Source: Scleroderma bovista (lineage: Eukaryota; Basidiomycota; Agaricomycetes; Boletales; Sclerodermataceae). From it: DNA of 64,000 bases. The notes under the pieces were generated by a model. The model searched no databases and had not been told where the DNA came from. It was given only the letters and a program-made list of their open reading frames with translations. Location of the stretch: contig JAYMGJ010000080.1 in NCBI GenBank assembly GCA_037178675.1, forward strand, positions 40,105 to 104,104. The letters are read 5' to 3'. The position numbers and the translations under genes are program-made. Of the stretch, positions 9,749-23,040 are shown piece by piece (within the stretch, counting starts at the first letter, position 1; the number at the start of each line of letters is the position of its first letter).

Positions 9749-12700
9749 CTCCAACAGATGATGCACTATCGTGATACAAGTAGAGCGGCAGAGCGTACGT
9801 CGTTTGGGTGTGCAGCCAATGAATACCTCGTATGTATGTAGTTGTGTAGATGTCATACCCAAAGCGGGAAGCTCTCCCCACTTTCGGCCAAGCAGTCTAT
9901 GAAAGGTTCCCGAATGTGGTTCAGCTTACCCTGCTACGTCCGCTACTGGCACTGGCAGCACCTCGCCCTTGCCGTCCACGGGGGTTTTTTTTTGATAACA
10001 ACAACGACCTTCCCCCAACAGTGACCAGTGAATATGTATGTTGATCCGCGGTTTAGGGCAGCTTATTTTTAACTCAGGTCGCAAAGGAGAAGTTGAGGAT
10101 TGGAACTAGGACAAGCAATGATCGATGCCCCCCACTTTAGCAGCTTCGGCTTTTTGCCCTCTCCAATAATTTCACTATAGTGCTGCGTTTCCCCAAAGCC
10201 ATTTCAATTCGGGCTCTTCCAAGCCAAATGTCGCTGCGAATTCCAACTTTCCGGTGCTTTCGGTGAGCTGTACAATTACATATAGCCCCACCTGACGGTC
10301 TCTTCGTACGGCCTTTACTACTAGCTAAATTTGCCAATCGTTGATCTCTAAGCATGCAGCTGCTCTCTCGGATTCTTAGCATTGACTCGGCGAGGCTAAC
10401 TCGTGTACATGTCCACTTTTCAAAATCACTCAACGTAACGTACGTACGAGCGAGTTTTATGGTAAGCACGAGGATCAACTTCTGTGCTACAGCTTTACTA
10501 ATAGCGGAGAATAACAGAATCCCCCCGCACTGGATCAATCTGGCAGCTCGATCATCATCGGAGTGTTTTCTCATATTACGTTTGATAAATCATCATGGCC
10601 ATTGGCCAGTGTCCTGGTGACCAGGTGTAAGCCTCCGAAGAAGAGAACTCGTGCTACCATCGATCTTTCTGATCGTGACACTAGCTAGACATTCTGGCTT
10701 TTGACTCGACCCGTAAATTCCCTTAAATTCCTCACGAATTCCCACAGCCCTTGACGAAGCCACGCCAGATCAGATAAGGTCACTTTTGCACATTGAGTTG
10801 GATGACCCTGTGCTGTGCTCAGCATTCTGGTCACTCAGGTGCCAGTGTCTCCTGCTATGATGAGCTTAGTCCCTCTTCCTGGAGACGCTCACATTACGTT
10901 TCCAGACCTCCCACCACAAGCCATGATCCCAAGTTCTAGACTTCATGACAAAATACCCTATCACCGAGTCGCTCGTGGCACAGCAGCTTTTATCGATATC
11001 GCATCAACTTATTTGTCTCACTTCCGAGACTGCTGATCAGCGAGCCCCCGAGTTGTTCTTCACGTGAGTGGGAAGACGAATCTCCATGAACAAGGAACTA
11101 CCTGCACTCACTGAGCATTAGCCCATACTTGTGCCTTTTGCGGGCGGTCTCATCAATATCTACATCGTATGGGTACCACCTTCTTAGACTGTTGTACATT
11201 CCACACTTCAAAACGTAGTGGTTGCCGCTGGTGCGGTCAATGTCTTGGCTGATATTGCTTGCTCACCTAAATTCTATACTTCGTATTGTTAGTACGTTCA
11301 CGTTGCTAGTTTGTCTCGCTCGCAAATTTCATCATTGAGTGGAATTACGACGTTTGAATGTTCATCTTGTGCACTATGGTTGGTAAGAGCACTGTGCGAT
11401 CCTGGGCAGGGTTCAATTGACTGTACGATGGCACTCCCCCCATTGAATGTCCAAAGCGTAAGGAATGGAGAAAGGCGCACTGTGAAGCGAGCGGGAGAAG
11501 CATTTCTGCAGATGAATCTGACCACAACCATACCACGTACCACGGGGGCAATTAAAACTCAGAAAGTCGGAAAAAGGAACAGTCCAGGGAAAATTCCACC
11601 ATGTCTGCGATTCAAAAAAAGGACCTAGCAGATGGACCTTTGGGTCAAAGTCGGATCTCAGTAAATCATTTCACGGGTACTCGTTCATTGATAACACCGT
11701 AACCAATCACAGCACGCGCTGCGATTGACTTGTGGAGCAAGTGTCGATGATAGCGGAAGGAGCATCGAATCTTTGATGTGATAAAACGAATAAAATTGTG
11801 GTCTAACTTTACTCCGAGTTGGCCATCGTGGCAGTGCCTGTCAAAGTGTCAGTGCTCATAGATGAGGTAATTGTGACCGCGTTTCTTTAAGGTCGTTTCG
11901 ATCAAAAAGGTTTGTCTCGAAGAAGCTAGCCTTTGAGGTCATATGCGATATGGGCGGGTGTACTGAAAAATAATAATGAGAATTTGCGTACCTCTGGTTG
12001 GTAGCTAGATCGGGACGAAACTGGCTGGCTCTTGCTCAGAAACGTAGGTCAGGTTAAGCATGTCTGGCAGCGGGTTGTAAGGCAGATCGTAACAGATCAG
12101 CCCAACGCGAAGTCACGCCACCGCAAACTGGAAAGACCGTCGAAGACATGAGCGTTGCACGAACAATGCAGCGCTAGCGCATGGTTAGCTCGTTTCTCGG
12201 ATTAGTTCGGCAAACGACGTATCAAAGCTATCGCTACAATCAGTGAAAGTGCGAAATTGGTGCCTACATGTATGAGCGGAGGGCGATCGTCGAAGGACAA
12301 TTGGTCACTACCGCCATCACGGAGAGACTCGAAGTTGCCGTCGCAATGAGGCCATTGACAGGATTCGTAAGTGACCGGTAAGGAATGGAGAGAGTAACAG
12401 AACTAACTACCTGACGCGATCAACAGGATAGCACCCCTTCAGCAAAACCAGCCAAGTTCGCGTCGTGGAACGAACTTGTAAGCTGCTGCTGAGGAGGGAA
12501 TCGGATAATTGTCCCATCATATGACCAGAGATCGTGACGGTAAAGCCGACGCGATGCCACACAACACCGATCATAATAGAAGCCAGCACAGTGGACACGC
12601 AAGCATACAGCAACAAGTGAGATGGCATGCCAACTACTCGTGTATCCGTAATACCTCGATATGTGCCACAAACGTTGCTGGTGTATGAATGAAACGGTCC

Positions 12701-15434
12701 AAATCCTTGGGACCCACCGCGCATTAAGACTGGCACATAATACCACCGGCAGAAAAACATAAGGCGGAGACCGTGGGAAATGGGTACCTACCAACTGTAA
12801 CTGGACAAAGAAGCTGAACGTTGTAACCTGTAATTGGTGGCACTGAAAACCAAGTACTTGCCAAATATGGCATCTGGTGCCCTCTATCAGCCAATTGCGG
12901 GGTTGTAAAAAAAAACACAAACTTTCGGTTTGTTGTGGTATTTTCTCGATTACACGCGCTAAAAAGTGGAACGGCGTCATTTGTACTCCCCTTTTATCCG
13001 TATGGTTTCACGGAAATTTAACTTCGAGAATCTAGCTGCATCCTCTTTTCGTCCCCTTGTCTGAAGGATACCATTTCGGTGATTGTCGCCATTATCACAT
13101 GCTGTTCCCGGAGCCAGCATGGCGCCATATTCAAGTGAACTGCCTCTTGGCAAAAGCTTTGTGTCACTTTCGGGCATGCCAGTCGGAGTTCCAGAGTAGG
13201 GAATTCGAAACGAAATCACTGAGCTGTAGGCATTGATATGGGTGCAGCAGACGTGGTGTGGGGGGGAGTGGGCCATCATAACTATTACGGAGGGGGCCAT
13301 TGGAGATCCCTTTTCCAAAGGATCTGTGGAGTAATGGCGTAAAACCGGATGTTTCCGGCCAGGAAGCGGCAGGGGCATATATTGTGACACGAATAAATCC
13401 GGGGAAATTTGATGTTAAATATCGCTATCCAAGTGCGTTCCTTCTTCCTGTAATTAATTAGCCGCTAACCAGAAACTGCAATCTCACCGCATCGATATCA
13501 CGAGGTTGGCAAGCCGAATCTTTGCGCTCTGGTATAATATCCTTGCTGTGGTATATATCACCCATTTCTTGTTGCCCACAGGATATTACCTGTCCCTGTG
13601 GTATGACAATGGTCAGTGGGTGACGTCCCTGGATTTTTGGCCGCTGAATTGGACCAACATGGTCCCACACATATAAGTTATGATGGCGAACGAACACATG
13701 GCATGGAACGTCCTAGTTGATCCCCTTTCGACACTTTGGCAATTTGGGCGCCGACACCAAATATGTATGGGTACAAATTGTATTTCTTCTCGCCGCTTGT
13801 TGATAAACGCGTGTGCATTCTGGGTCGTTTCCCGTCCGCGTATGATCTTGTCTGTCTCTGCTCCACAACTGCCTTGAATCAAGGGAAACGCGTGTTTCAT
13901 CTAGGTTGGACAATGTGTCCAAAGAAAGGAAGGGTTTACAATAGTAGGGGTTTCGATCATCGCACCATCTATTCACACTGTCTCATTTTGGAACTTCTAT
14001 AGAAGACGTGGTTAAGATCCAACAGGAAGTGCACCACTCTGGGAAATGAGGCGATCGCCTTGAGCTTCCATGTGAATGGGTAGCTTTGCAGCCTTGTCTG
14101 AGAAGCAGGCGCGAAATCGGTACCCTGACCAACCAAACGATTGTTCTGTCTTCGTTAGAATGGATCAATGTGGAAAGTTCCAGTGCTTGACTTACTTTGT
14201 GCATTTAAGTTCTGGAGCCGATGCGGTGACGCGAAAAGATGTGGGTCTAATATGATCATCGGCCCGCTCAGATCTCGGACCGTTGCATCTTCGTCTTGGA
14301 AGCCAAATTTGTCCGCCCCTCCCCTTCCGGACGGTTTGCATTCTTCTGCAGTGTGGTTTGATCGATCAAATATAGCCGGTTTAGTTATACGGTACAAATG
14401 AGTTGCAAGGGGCTTTCGGGCCAATGCATCCGCATTTGCTGGATGATAAGCAGGAAGACATTGCTGCTCCGCATAATATAAAATGTTGATGGCAAGCTGC
14501 AGGAGGTCAACCACACTCACCCACTGTTGTCAACCATACACCTGGCTTGGCTGCCAACTTTCTATTCACTTGCATGTGCACCCCCTCAGTTGTTGTTGAG
14601 TGGCTGGTGGTGTCACTCCGCTTCTACTATTTGCTATGAATCCAAGTCCTCACGTGGCACTTTCCATTTGAATCTGACACTGTCATGACTTGGTTCATAG
14701 CCAAAATAGTAGGGTGGAGTGTCCCACTTACTCTCAGAATAGCTGGTGCTCGTTCATGCATTTTGGCGTCTCTGCTCAGTTTACCCCTTCACTTCTCTTA
14801 CAACCATGTCATATTGAGTTGCCTCGCCAGACTATTCAAGGCGGCGCCGGTACTCTCACGTCATGTTGATAATCATGACCTCAGCTCTAATGCCCGACAG
14901 GGATGCTTTCACTGCCTTGTCGACTGTGACTGTTTCCTGGACATCGTCGCCCTCAACCAGGGGGAGTTGGGGTCAATCTGGCACCACTTCCATCATCCCC
15001 GTTATTTTTGCTAATCCAGTTCCCATTTGCAGGTATCTTTGATTTGTGCCTTCGGGACTCGCCTGCTATTTCAGACCACCCCCGCTGCATCGTACGCGCC
15101 TTTGACGGTCAACATGTCCTTTAGATGGAGGACTCGTTATGCGAAGCAGCAACATCATTTGCGATAGCTGATCTCTTGTCAAAATCACAGAATGGGTGCA
15201 CATTTTTACATTGCGATCCCATCGCCTTCGATATTTTGAATCTGGTACGAGGAGTCCATGAGGAGGTGTTTGTGACAATCACGTCACCCAGCTAGCTTAG
15301 AAGCCCAGTAATAGAGTAGAATCCCGTCCAATAGTTTCGAATCGATTAAGGGTAGTACAGTGCATTGTTCGCGAAAGGATATGGTGAAAGAATACCGGAT
15401 CAGGGAAAATACGCGGGATATACTGTTGTTTTTG
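9749..15434. other. Gene-poor 5.7 kb interval
   Basis: No recognisable gene. The longest frames (10137-10574 minus, 12420-12980 minus, 12977-13390 minus) show no known motif and no supporting splice pattern. A minus-strand frame at 14155-14520 could be continued through an intron-like GTAAGT...GAAGACAG, but the product is not recognised. The base composition is like the neighbouring intergenic DNA, with no terminal repeats, simple repeats or RNA genes visible by eye. It may contain old unrecognisable element remains. Confidence 0.4.
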
Positions 15435-16266
15435 TCACTTCAACAGTTCATCAATGATTCTCTCGTCCGATATGTTCGCTACATTGGATCCCCGGTAGTT
15501 TAACCTTCGCAGAACGTCTATCTGTGAGTAGAGCACAATATGGAATAATCAATATCTGGGATGATCGGTTTGGGGACCGGTACGTACGACTTTCGAACGC
15601 TCAAACCCAAGGCCTTCAAACTGGGATACATGGGCCTTCTCGAGACCTGCTATAGCTGCATCGTCTCGCTCAGGCTCTTTCACAGTAGTTTTCCCTCGAG
15701 ATCCAGGACCTCCAGCATAAATCTGTGTCCAGTACCGTGCAGTCTCCTCAAAGCTGCGCTTGCTTGTCGTGTAATGTTTAGCTACTTCAGCGTCCTGAGG
15801 GTCGTTTGGTTCTGGGGAGCAGAGAAGGGACTGCAATGATATCAGGGTTGATTTGAGGGTCAGGACAGGGGACCATGCATCCTTCAAAATATCGAGACAG
15901 ATCGCGCCAGATGCCGATGATATATTGGGATGGTACACCTTAGTGATAAATTTCATCTTCACGGGCTGAAATGGATAAGCGTCTGGGATCACGATATCCT
16001 GAGATGGGGGTCAATTATCCGCGTCTAACTAGAATGCGATCAAGGAACATACTATTTCGAAGAGGCCGCCCTCGTATGGAGTGTCGCTAGGGCCTGGAAA
16101 CGAGCCTTTCAAATGGAAAGGAGATGAATCCACGAGATCAATCTTGATACTAGACGATTTGTCGTTTTTGCAGTCTATGAGTATGATCAGCCTAGTACGG
16201 AGATGCGTCCTCGTTAGACTCCACACCTGCAATTTCCTTATTCACCCGACGCAATCGAGCATCCAT
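15435..16266 (-). CDS. UBC1: Ubiquitin-conjugating enzyme E2 with C-terminal UBA domain (UBC1 class)
   Basis: Four exons (16227-16266, 16053-16174, 15588-15998, 15435-15521) encode 219 residues, close to yeast Ubc1 (215). The UBC fold shows FHLKGSFPGPSDTPYEGG, the HPN motif, and the catalytic Cys in SSASGAICLDILKDAWSPVL. The tail (from DDAAIAGLEKAHVSQFEGLG to the stop) is a UBA domain that continues through the last intron into VIDVLRRLNYRGSNV, which separates UBC1/UBE2K-type from other E2s. Members make K48-linked chains and act in proteasomal degradation. Introns are 52, 54 and 66 bp with donors GTGTGG, GTATGT and GTACGT. The gene is divergent from HEM13 (354 bp apart). Confidence 0.95.
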
Positions 16267-16620
16267 TGTACAAGTTGAAATGATAGTCTAGAGTAGCTGA
16301 TCAGTCTCTGAAAGAGTTCACAGAAGAAATGCTTGCCCCGAAGCTGCCTCCTTGAAGTTTGTGGGTCACGTGACAATCGATTAACCCCTATTGATTACAG
16401 CACATGCAACGGGTTTTTTGAACACAGATTTCACATCGATTTTTCTAGTACGGTATATCAATCGCTGGGTTGCATACAGCAGAACGCACTGTAATTGTTG
16501 TCGTCATATGTGATGACTCAGGCAGTTGTAATTACATAATCAGACTGCATGCTCAAAGCCTTTTAGATTATTGTGTGTACCACCACCAACCACCGCTGTG
16601 CGCTATACGCCACCACCATC
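16267..16620. promoter_or_regulatory. Divergent promoter between UBC1 and HEM13
   Basis: 354 bp lie between the two start codons. It includes AT-rich tracts around 16430-16560. No specific heme or oxygen response site could be named. An in-frame GTG at 16573 extends the HEM13 frame upstream, but the ATG at 16621 sits in a CACCATC-ATG context and was preferred. Confidence 0.5.
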
Positions 16621-17667
16621 ATGCCCTCTGAATTGCCAATGCGCAAAAGGATGGAGCAATTCATCAACGAGTTGCAAACACAGATCGTAACCGAGCTGGA
16701 GCGACTTGACGAGGCAGCTCCCAAGTTTCGAAGGGATGCATGGACCAGACCACAGGGAGGAATGGGTCTGTCTTGTATCTTTTCCTGTCCAATTGAGGAA
16801 CACCAGGGCACTTCCAACTTTGAGAATGTCCTAGAGAAGGCAGGAGTGAATATTTCCGTCGTGCACGGCATGCTCCCTCCCTCTGCTATCAAAGAGATGC
16901 GAGCCGATCACTCATCCATCCCTTACGATGGAAAGACCAGTCTTCCCTTCTTTGCTGCAGGCATCAGTCTTGTTATACACCCCAAAAATCCCTTCGTGCC
17001 TACTGTGCATGCCAATTACCGCTACTTCGAAATCACGGAACAGGTCGCAGAGGAGGAAGAGGGCCCAGGAAAGCTCGTCGCCTGGTGGTTTGGGGGAGGC
17101 TCTGACCTAACTCCAACATATCTCGACGAAACCGAGGCGAAACACTTTCACCAGACTCTAAAGAGCGCTTGCGATCAACACGGAAGCGAACTCTACCCCG
17201 CGTTCAAGAAGTGGTGCGACGAATATTTCTTGATTGTTCATCGTCAGGAAACTCGAGGAGTAGGAGGATTGTTCTTCGATGACCTTTGCTCCGAAAAGCA
17301 TGCACGTCTATCAGAGGACACCAAGAGACCTCGCACACCAGACGAAATATTCGCCTTCATCCAGAGCCTTGGCAACGCTTTTCTCCCGTCTTATATTCCT
17401 ATCCTTAAAGCGAATTCTACCAAACCTTACTCGGAGCACCACCGTAGATGGCAACTCTTACGAAGGGGCCGTTATGTCGAGTTCAATCTCGTATACGACA
17501 GAGGTACAAGATTTGGGCTAAAGACACCATCGGCACGGATCGAGAGTATTCTTATGAGCTTGCCGGAGACGGCAAGATGGGAATACATGTCCGACATTGG
17601 AACAAACGAGGACAGTGAGGAGGGACGTCTTATTAGTGTTTTGAAGCAGCCACGCGAGTGGGTATGA
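16621..17667 (+). CDS. HEM13: Coproporphyrinogen III oxidase, oxygen-dependent (HEM13)
   Basis: A single exon encodes 348 residues (yeast Hem13 has 328). The enzyme oxidatively decarboxylates coproporphyrinogen III to protoporphyrinogen IX in heme synthesis. Family blocks: EKAGVNISVVHG near 82, VHANYRYFE near 140, WWFGGGSDLTPTYLDE near 165, RQETRGVGGLFFDDL near 218 and the C-terminal RRGRYVEFNLVYDRGTRFGL. The segment between GGMGLSC and the VLEKAGVN block is longer than in yeast and could hide a small unspliced intron, but no donor-acceptor pair restores a clearly better match, so it was left as coding. This is one of the few intronless genes in this window. Confidence 0.95.
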   Translation: MPSELPMRKRMEQFINELQTQIVTELERLDEAAPKFRRDAWTRPQGGMGLSCIFSCPIEEHQGTSNFENVLEKAGVNISVVHGMLPPSAIKEMRADHSSIPYDGKTSLPFFAAGISLVIHPKNPFVPTVHANYRYFEITEQVAEEEEGPGKLVAWWFGGGSDLTPTYLDETEAKHFHQTLKSACDQHGSELYPAFKKWCDEYFLIVHRQETRGVGGLFFDDLCSEKHARLSEDTKRPRTPDEIFAFIQSLGNAFLPSYIPILKANSTKPYSEHHRRWQLLRRGRYVEFNLVYDRGTRFGLKTPSARIESILMSLPETARWEYMSDIGTNEDSEEGRLISVLKQPREWV

Positions 17668-20507
17668 TACAAACTTGTCAGCAATTCCCCTAAGCACCTT
17701 TACTACTCCTGGAACAAACGATTACATGTACGCTGTCTTTCTTGTCTCTTGCCAAAGTGCGATGCAGTACACGATAAGTCGCAATTAAGACCCAATTGTG
17801 AAGCACTGTTCCCGCGGCCCATCAGTTACTTTCTACCAGTGCGGCACCCTGGCAACGTCAAATCATTTGTCTGAGATCTCATTACAATGTGTTGCTATAA
17901 TGAAATGCGCCGTGTCTGATCGAAAACGTTCCAGACTTCTCAGGTATCGCAAATTCAAGGCAAAGCCGGCCAACACGGTAGGTAGTAGTAGTAGTCCATG
18001 ATAGAAAAGGAGGATTTGACTGATATGTATATCTCGTGCTGTAATTGTTCCATTTCATACGGAGCTCTGCTTAGTATTATTCAGTTCCAGGTCTGGGGAG
18101 GAAGGGAAACTGCCAACCTCGTCAAACAGTAAACCCACACCGGCTTCGGCATAAACGATGTTGCGTCAGTCACGCGTTCGCTAGCCCTAATTCTGGGCCA
18201 TCGTTCAAGTCGGGGATGCAAGGATGTCCACGAAAGGAGGGCTCGAGTGAGAACTAGTTGTTAGAATTTTTCTTTGTGATCGCTCGTACATACCCATTAG
18301 GCAAGTGTCGTAGTTGGCGATCACCAAGATTGGTAATTGCATGCTGACCTTCCCTGGTCGGGAATTATCACCATGGTGGCATTCCATGCACAAAACTCCA
18401 AAACATGGGCTCAACTGTGCTCCAACCACGCTGTGACGAGTTGCGCTGATACCGTTATTCTGTCGTCGTACAGCTGTCTTGGCCATGATCCGCTAGTAAG
18501 GGATCTCAGCCGCATTAAAACCTAAGTAGTGACGCCGATAAGCACATGAAGTTCGGAAACCCGGCTGGCGCGAATACCCCTGTTTCGGTCCGTTCTACCT
18601 CTGTGAGCATGAGCTTGCTCGTGTCGTGCAGCGAGTGATACGGATTAATGGCGAACTGAATTGAAGAACAATAGTGCGGGAATTACGCACCTCCCAGTGA
18701 TATTCTGATCAAGTATCTCACTCCGACGCGCCGAGGACACCCTAGAACTTTAGTACTTGAGTCAATGCGGCTTCTGTGACCGATCATACCAAGTAGATGA
18801 TGACCGCTCAACACTCAGTTGGCGGGCTTCGACGCCTTTCTCACTTGAGGCCCAGTAGCAATCTGTGATGGGAAGTCAACCGCTTGGCCAAGAATGCATT
18901 TCTGTGAATCGCCTAAATGGTGTTGCCAGGCAAATGACTGCCATCCTCTCAAAGGAATGTGAGAGACCGTGCCAGCTGCCAGATCGGTTTTAATGCCCCG
19001 GTACATCCCGACCAACGATTGAACCCGTCGTCGAGAAACAAGAATAACCAAATTCGTCCAAGCGCGAAGACGAGCGGAGTCAGAAGGGTAGACGTCCTAG
19101 TAGAAGTCCCTGGTCCCTGGGTTTTCTTATAAGTCAGTGACGTTTAAACCATGCCTGCCGGCGGTGAAGCGCTTTTTTTAGGTAGGACTGACTGCCCAGT
19201 CTTGGATCTGATTGAAAGGCTTGGAGGCAGCACAGATTGTATACATAATAAACGGTGCGTCCTACGAAGCACGGTTCCAATAATCGCAGCTAAATCAGAA
19301 ACACCACAGGGTCATCCGCAGCGCGTCGCCCAGGCTGGACGATGGATAGCGAATGCACAAATTGGGCTGCTCTGATAAAAAAAGGTCAACATTTTCAAGG
19401 ATCATGGAAGGAAGTACATAAAGTTACATACAGGCACGTCAAACTTAGGTTTAATCGGGGGTAGAAAATATATCACTCTGATTTCCCTGTGTTTTTAGCC
19501 AAGGATGTAAGCCTGTGTTCGTGCGGTGGTAGGTCAGTCTCCATTTCAATCGCATGTGACTGGGTGCAGTACGTGTGGGATTTGGTCATTCCGATGAAGG
19601 CTCTGCTCGCTTGCTGATTAATTAATGACAAGGATGTTAAAGTTAAAGAAGCATGCTTTGTACAGCACTCTTCTGCCTACGTGTGGGAAAGGAAAGTGTT
19701 GTGACCCGTTGGATACGGTACAGCATGGCACCAATTGAAAGTGTTGGCAGCTTGGTGGAGCAGAAATACAATTGGAGCGAGAATCGAACAAAAGTGCGGC
19801 CCGAAATCCGTTTGTCAGAAGTAACTTCCGAAAGAGGGGATTTGGCAAGTCGCATTCCAAGGAATCCCCTCATAAACCTATGATCACAGGGCGTCTCCGC
19901 CGCACCGCATACCTACAAGTACCCACAGAAATCAAAAGACATTCAATCATATAACGAAGATGCAAAACACGCTGTCCGGATGCCAAACAGGAAATTCGGG
20001 ACCTTACCGTGAAGGTTCCAAGGCCTCTCCTGCATCTCAGCTGCGCAACATGCTGTGCGGAGCTATGCTTGTTCCCCGGTGGCTGTCGCTCGTTGGAGCT
20101 GAGGTGTGGGCGCACGTAATTCCGACCCTAAGAGATAAATTGCAGTGCGCAGTAAGATATCTTAATCCAGCTATGCCAAGCGGCGTTGACCTATCATAGG
20201 GAGAGGGAATTTTTCCCAATTACCTGCCTTAAATTTTGGCGCTCAGAATATGACGAGGACAGGTCAGTATGCATTCAGCGGCTTTTACCTACCTTGGACA
20301 GACAGCTCAATCCTCTTTCAAAGATCAACACTTAGCTCCTTGATCGAAAAGTTAGATATGTGTTCCACTTTGCAGGAGTACCTTTCAAGAAGTGAATCCA
20401 ATGTTCATTTGTATAGTGTGGGGTATTATAGTACGTGTTGCAAAAAGGCGTAGTGACAACGGGCGTCGAAAGCTCGCAAGAGAAGCCGCAGTGATACTGG
20501 AACTACG
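17668..20507. other. Gene-poor 2.8 kb interval
   Basis: No recognisable gene. Short frames at 18205-18486 (minus) and 19643-19883 (both strands) show no known motif. The left end should hold the HEM13 3' UTR and the right end that of APS2. No repeats or RNA genes stand out. Confidence 0.45.
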
Positions 20508-21203
20508 TCACTCTAGCTTCTCCAGTTGTTCGAGTCTTGCTAAAACGACGTCCTTGCTCGTTTCTTCGATCTCGCCAGCCAAAAATACTTCATCCAAAAT
20601 GGCGTACACCTAATGGGATGTAGGGCTTGACGCCAAGGCATTCGCGTTCCAGAGGGCATCTCACCTTATAAAAGTTAAACACAAGGTCCAGCTCACAGAC
20701 ATTATCAAAGAAGGAGTCTTGATGACATGAAAGGGTATGAACTTGATTTTGAATGTAGCGGTGAGAAACCTACCTAAGATTTCCACAAACAAATGGATAG
20801 CCTCCAGATACGCGAGCTCGTTATCATTGGCGTCCACGCACACACAGAAAAAGAGACCAGCATATCGTCGATACACTATCTTATAGTTCTTGAACTGGGT
20901 GCCAGTGAGAAGTCCCATCTTAAGTTCTGGCAAGCTTGACACAGACCTCGACAAAGTTGGACTGATATTTCTGGTCGCGCGGAGCGACCAGCCTGTGGAC
21001 TTCGCCTCTAAGTCGAACCTAGTAACGTTAAATGGAGAGCTGCAGAAGCAACGCATGACCGTGGCTCACTTTCTCGTCGTCGTCATAAGGAACGTACCAT
21101 TTCGATAGGCGAGTTTTTCCTTGCCTGTTCTGTGTAGCGGGTTAGCCTCGACGCGCAGTTGAGCGCACACCCTTCCCACCTGCACAAGTATGAATCTAAT
21201 CAT
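20508..21203 (-). CDS. APS2: AP-2 clathrin adaptor sigma subunit
   Basis: Six exons (21180-21203, 21070-21129, 20947-21018, 20774-20894, 20665-20717, 20508-20609) encode 143 residues, the usual size for sigma-2. It begins [20 protein letters not shown] and contains [20 protein letters not shown], the [20 protein letters not shown] block, [20 protein letters not shown] and [20 protein letters not shown]. The spacing and the C-terminal [12 protein letters not shown] favour AP-2 over AP-1 or AP-3 sigma. The protein is part of the AP-2 core that binds dileucine cargo signals in clathrin endocytosis. Introns are 50, 51, 52, 56 and 55 bp. Exon 1 is only 24 nt. The gene lies 177 bp downstream of GLO3 on the same strand; both act in vesicle traffic. 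Confidence 0.95.
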
Positions 21204-21380
21204 TGTGGCACGAGGATCAGTATACTATGACGCCAACAAAACCGACTTTGTATGTGTATGACAATGTATATATTCTACCAAACAACCGTTTTCGGAGTCA
21301 CATAATCGCGTTTACAGGTAGCAGAATAAATGGCATGAAGATGTATATTGTACTACGTATCCTAAAGCAAGTCGGTCCAG

Positions 21381-23040
21381 TTAGTGTTGTTGAGACATCT
21401 GTGCCAAGTAGTCAGAGAGCTGCAGACGAAATTAGCATGCAACAAAACAATCATGTTAAGCATCCGGACCTTCAACGCCCCTGTTCTAATACTTTCTCCT
21501 ACGTTCTGTAATTCAGGGTTTGCCATGACTTTAGCGATAGCGTCCCTCGCGATATTTTCCAGGTTTGCGAGGTTACCATCACCAAGTAGGCCCCCATCGA
21601 CACTAGCACGCTCGACCTCCTCTTCGTCCTCGCGACCAAAGTATTGGTTAGATGAAATCGATGTCGCCCCTTGGAAACTTTGCAGTCGCGATGTTGACTC
21701 AGCGAGTACGGTGGGATCGTAATCATTCCTCCCGAAGTACATATCAGACGATATGGCCTTCTGACTTCCAAATTTATCCCGGGCAGTTGTCGGAGCGTCA
21801 TCTGCAGGCGTGCTGTGAACCATCAGCGAAGGTGTGTATACTTAAACCAGGGAAAACACACGTGGCGCGCGCGCTTGAAATTGACACGGAGGGGGTGGGG
21901 ACAGCTCCAAACCCTAGCTTTTTGAATCCCATTCCTAACCTCTCCATGTCCTGATTGTTTCCTTTCCGAACATCGACTTTTCCGGGGACAGTTACGGCTC
22001 TCGCGACCACTGCTGCATCAGAGACCTTTGCCCTCTGCGCCTTTTCGGCTTCTTGCTTGGAGCGCTCTTCTTCCTCTTCACGTTGCCTGTCATAACCAAG
22101 TTTCTTGATCCGTTCAGCATCTTCTACCGCTTTCCGTTCGGCATCAGCAAAGTCGATTGGTGCTGCGGCCTTGGCTCCGAGTCCTCCGAGTTTTGACTTT
22201 TTGGGTGCAGAGGATGCAGCAGAGGAAGTGGCAATAGAGGTCGACGAAGTGAGTCGAGAGATGCCAGATTTGGTCGGACCACTGCCAGAAGTATTACCGG
22301 ATACGAGGGAACTTGAAGTCACTGTACGCGGAATAGGAGCAGGCTTTCCGATGACTGGGGCACCCGCTGGGGCAGTGGGGGGTGTGGATGGCTTAGGTGT
22401 AGTAGGTTTGTTCCAAGAGGAGAAGAAATCTTCTTCAGTCTGAGGCTCAGGCTCGGCTGCCACGACATCTATTCCGTCTATGACCACGCGAGATGGAAAT
22501 CTGAAAACATCGGTAAAGAACGGGTGGCTATATTATCGGCCGGACATACTTGACTGCATCTTCCTTCACCCGCCGGACAAGTTCCTCCTTGTATAACTCC
22601 GCTGCTCGACTGGTATATTTCTTCTTTATATCTGTGTCACTGAGGAGGGAGGCACCGCCATGCCGAGTGAAGAAGTCTGTAGCAGAAGTATTTCCCCCCA
22701 CTTTCATTGTACGTAACTGGTTCAACTGCCAGCTATCCAAGTTAGTAGATCTACTCAAAAGTCAGGGAGATAAGGATGCACTGAACGATATGTGCCAAGA
22801 ACTTACCGCACGAAGGTGATATGCACACCCATACCCCGATGAATACTCGAGCAATCCAGGCATATATACACGCCATAGGTTACGCTTGACCAAGTAGGAT
22901 TCCGAGCTTGGCAGTCAAAGCACACCTGGCAGTGTCAGATGGTTGTAGCGATGGAACACGATATAGCCCACTTTGTTCCCTTTTTGTGCTCGAAGCACCT
23001 TGAAGATCTGCTCTGTTTCAGATTTGCTAGGGTCCGCCAT
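21381..23040 (-). CDS. GLO3: ARF GTPase-activating protein (GLO3/ArfGAP2-3 class)
   Basis: Six exons (22972-23040, 22807-22925, 22550-22750, 21862-22500, 21470-21812, 21381-21419) encode 469 residues. The N-terminal ArfGAP zinc finger (CFDC...CLDC) is followed by [20 protein letters not shown], with the catalytic Arg in the IHRGMG context. The middle is Ser/Pro/Ala-rich, then a charged coiled-coil segment. The tail has two repeats typical of Glo3/ArfGAP2-3, [11 protein letters not shown] and [12 protein letters not shown]. Family role: GTP hydrolysis on ARF1 during COPI coat cycling at the Golgi. Introns are 46, 56, 49, 49 and 50 bp. Intron 4 (21813-21861) has competing donors in a GC-rich stretch; GTGTGT with acceptor TTCACAG and a CTGAT branch was chosen because it keeps frame into [12 protein letters not shown]. 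Confidence 0.92.

Noticed and set aside
12420..12980. 186-codon minus-strand frame in the gene-poor region
   Set aside because: No recognisable domain, no neighbouring exons in phase, and starts or ends without context; length alone is not evidence.
14155..14520. Possible exon pair on the minus strand joined by GTAAGT...GAAGACAG
   Set aside because: The predicted peptide (SGPMIILDPHLFASPHRLQN) is protein-like but not recognised, and no further exons could be attached.
16573..16620. Upstream extension of HEM13
   Set aside because: The extended frame begins with GTG, and the ATG at 16621 has a good context and family-like length.
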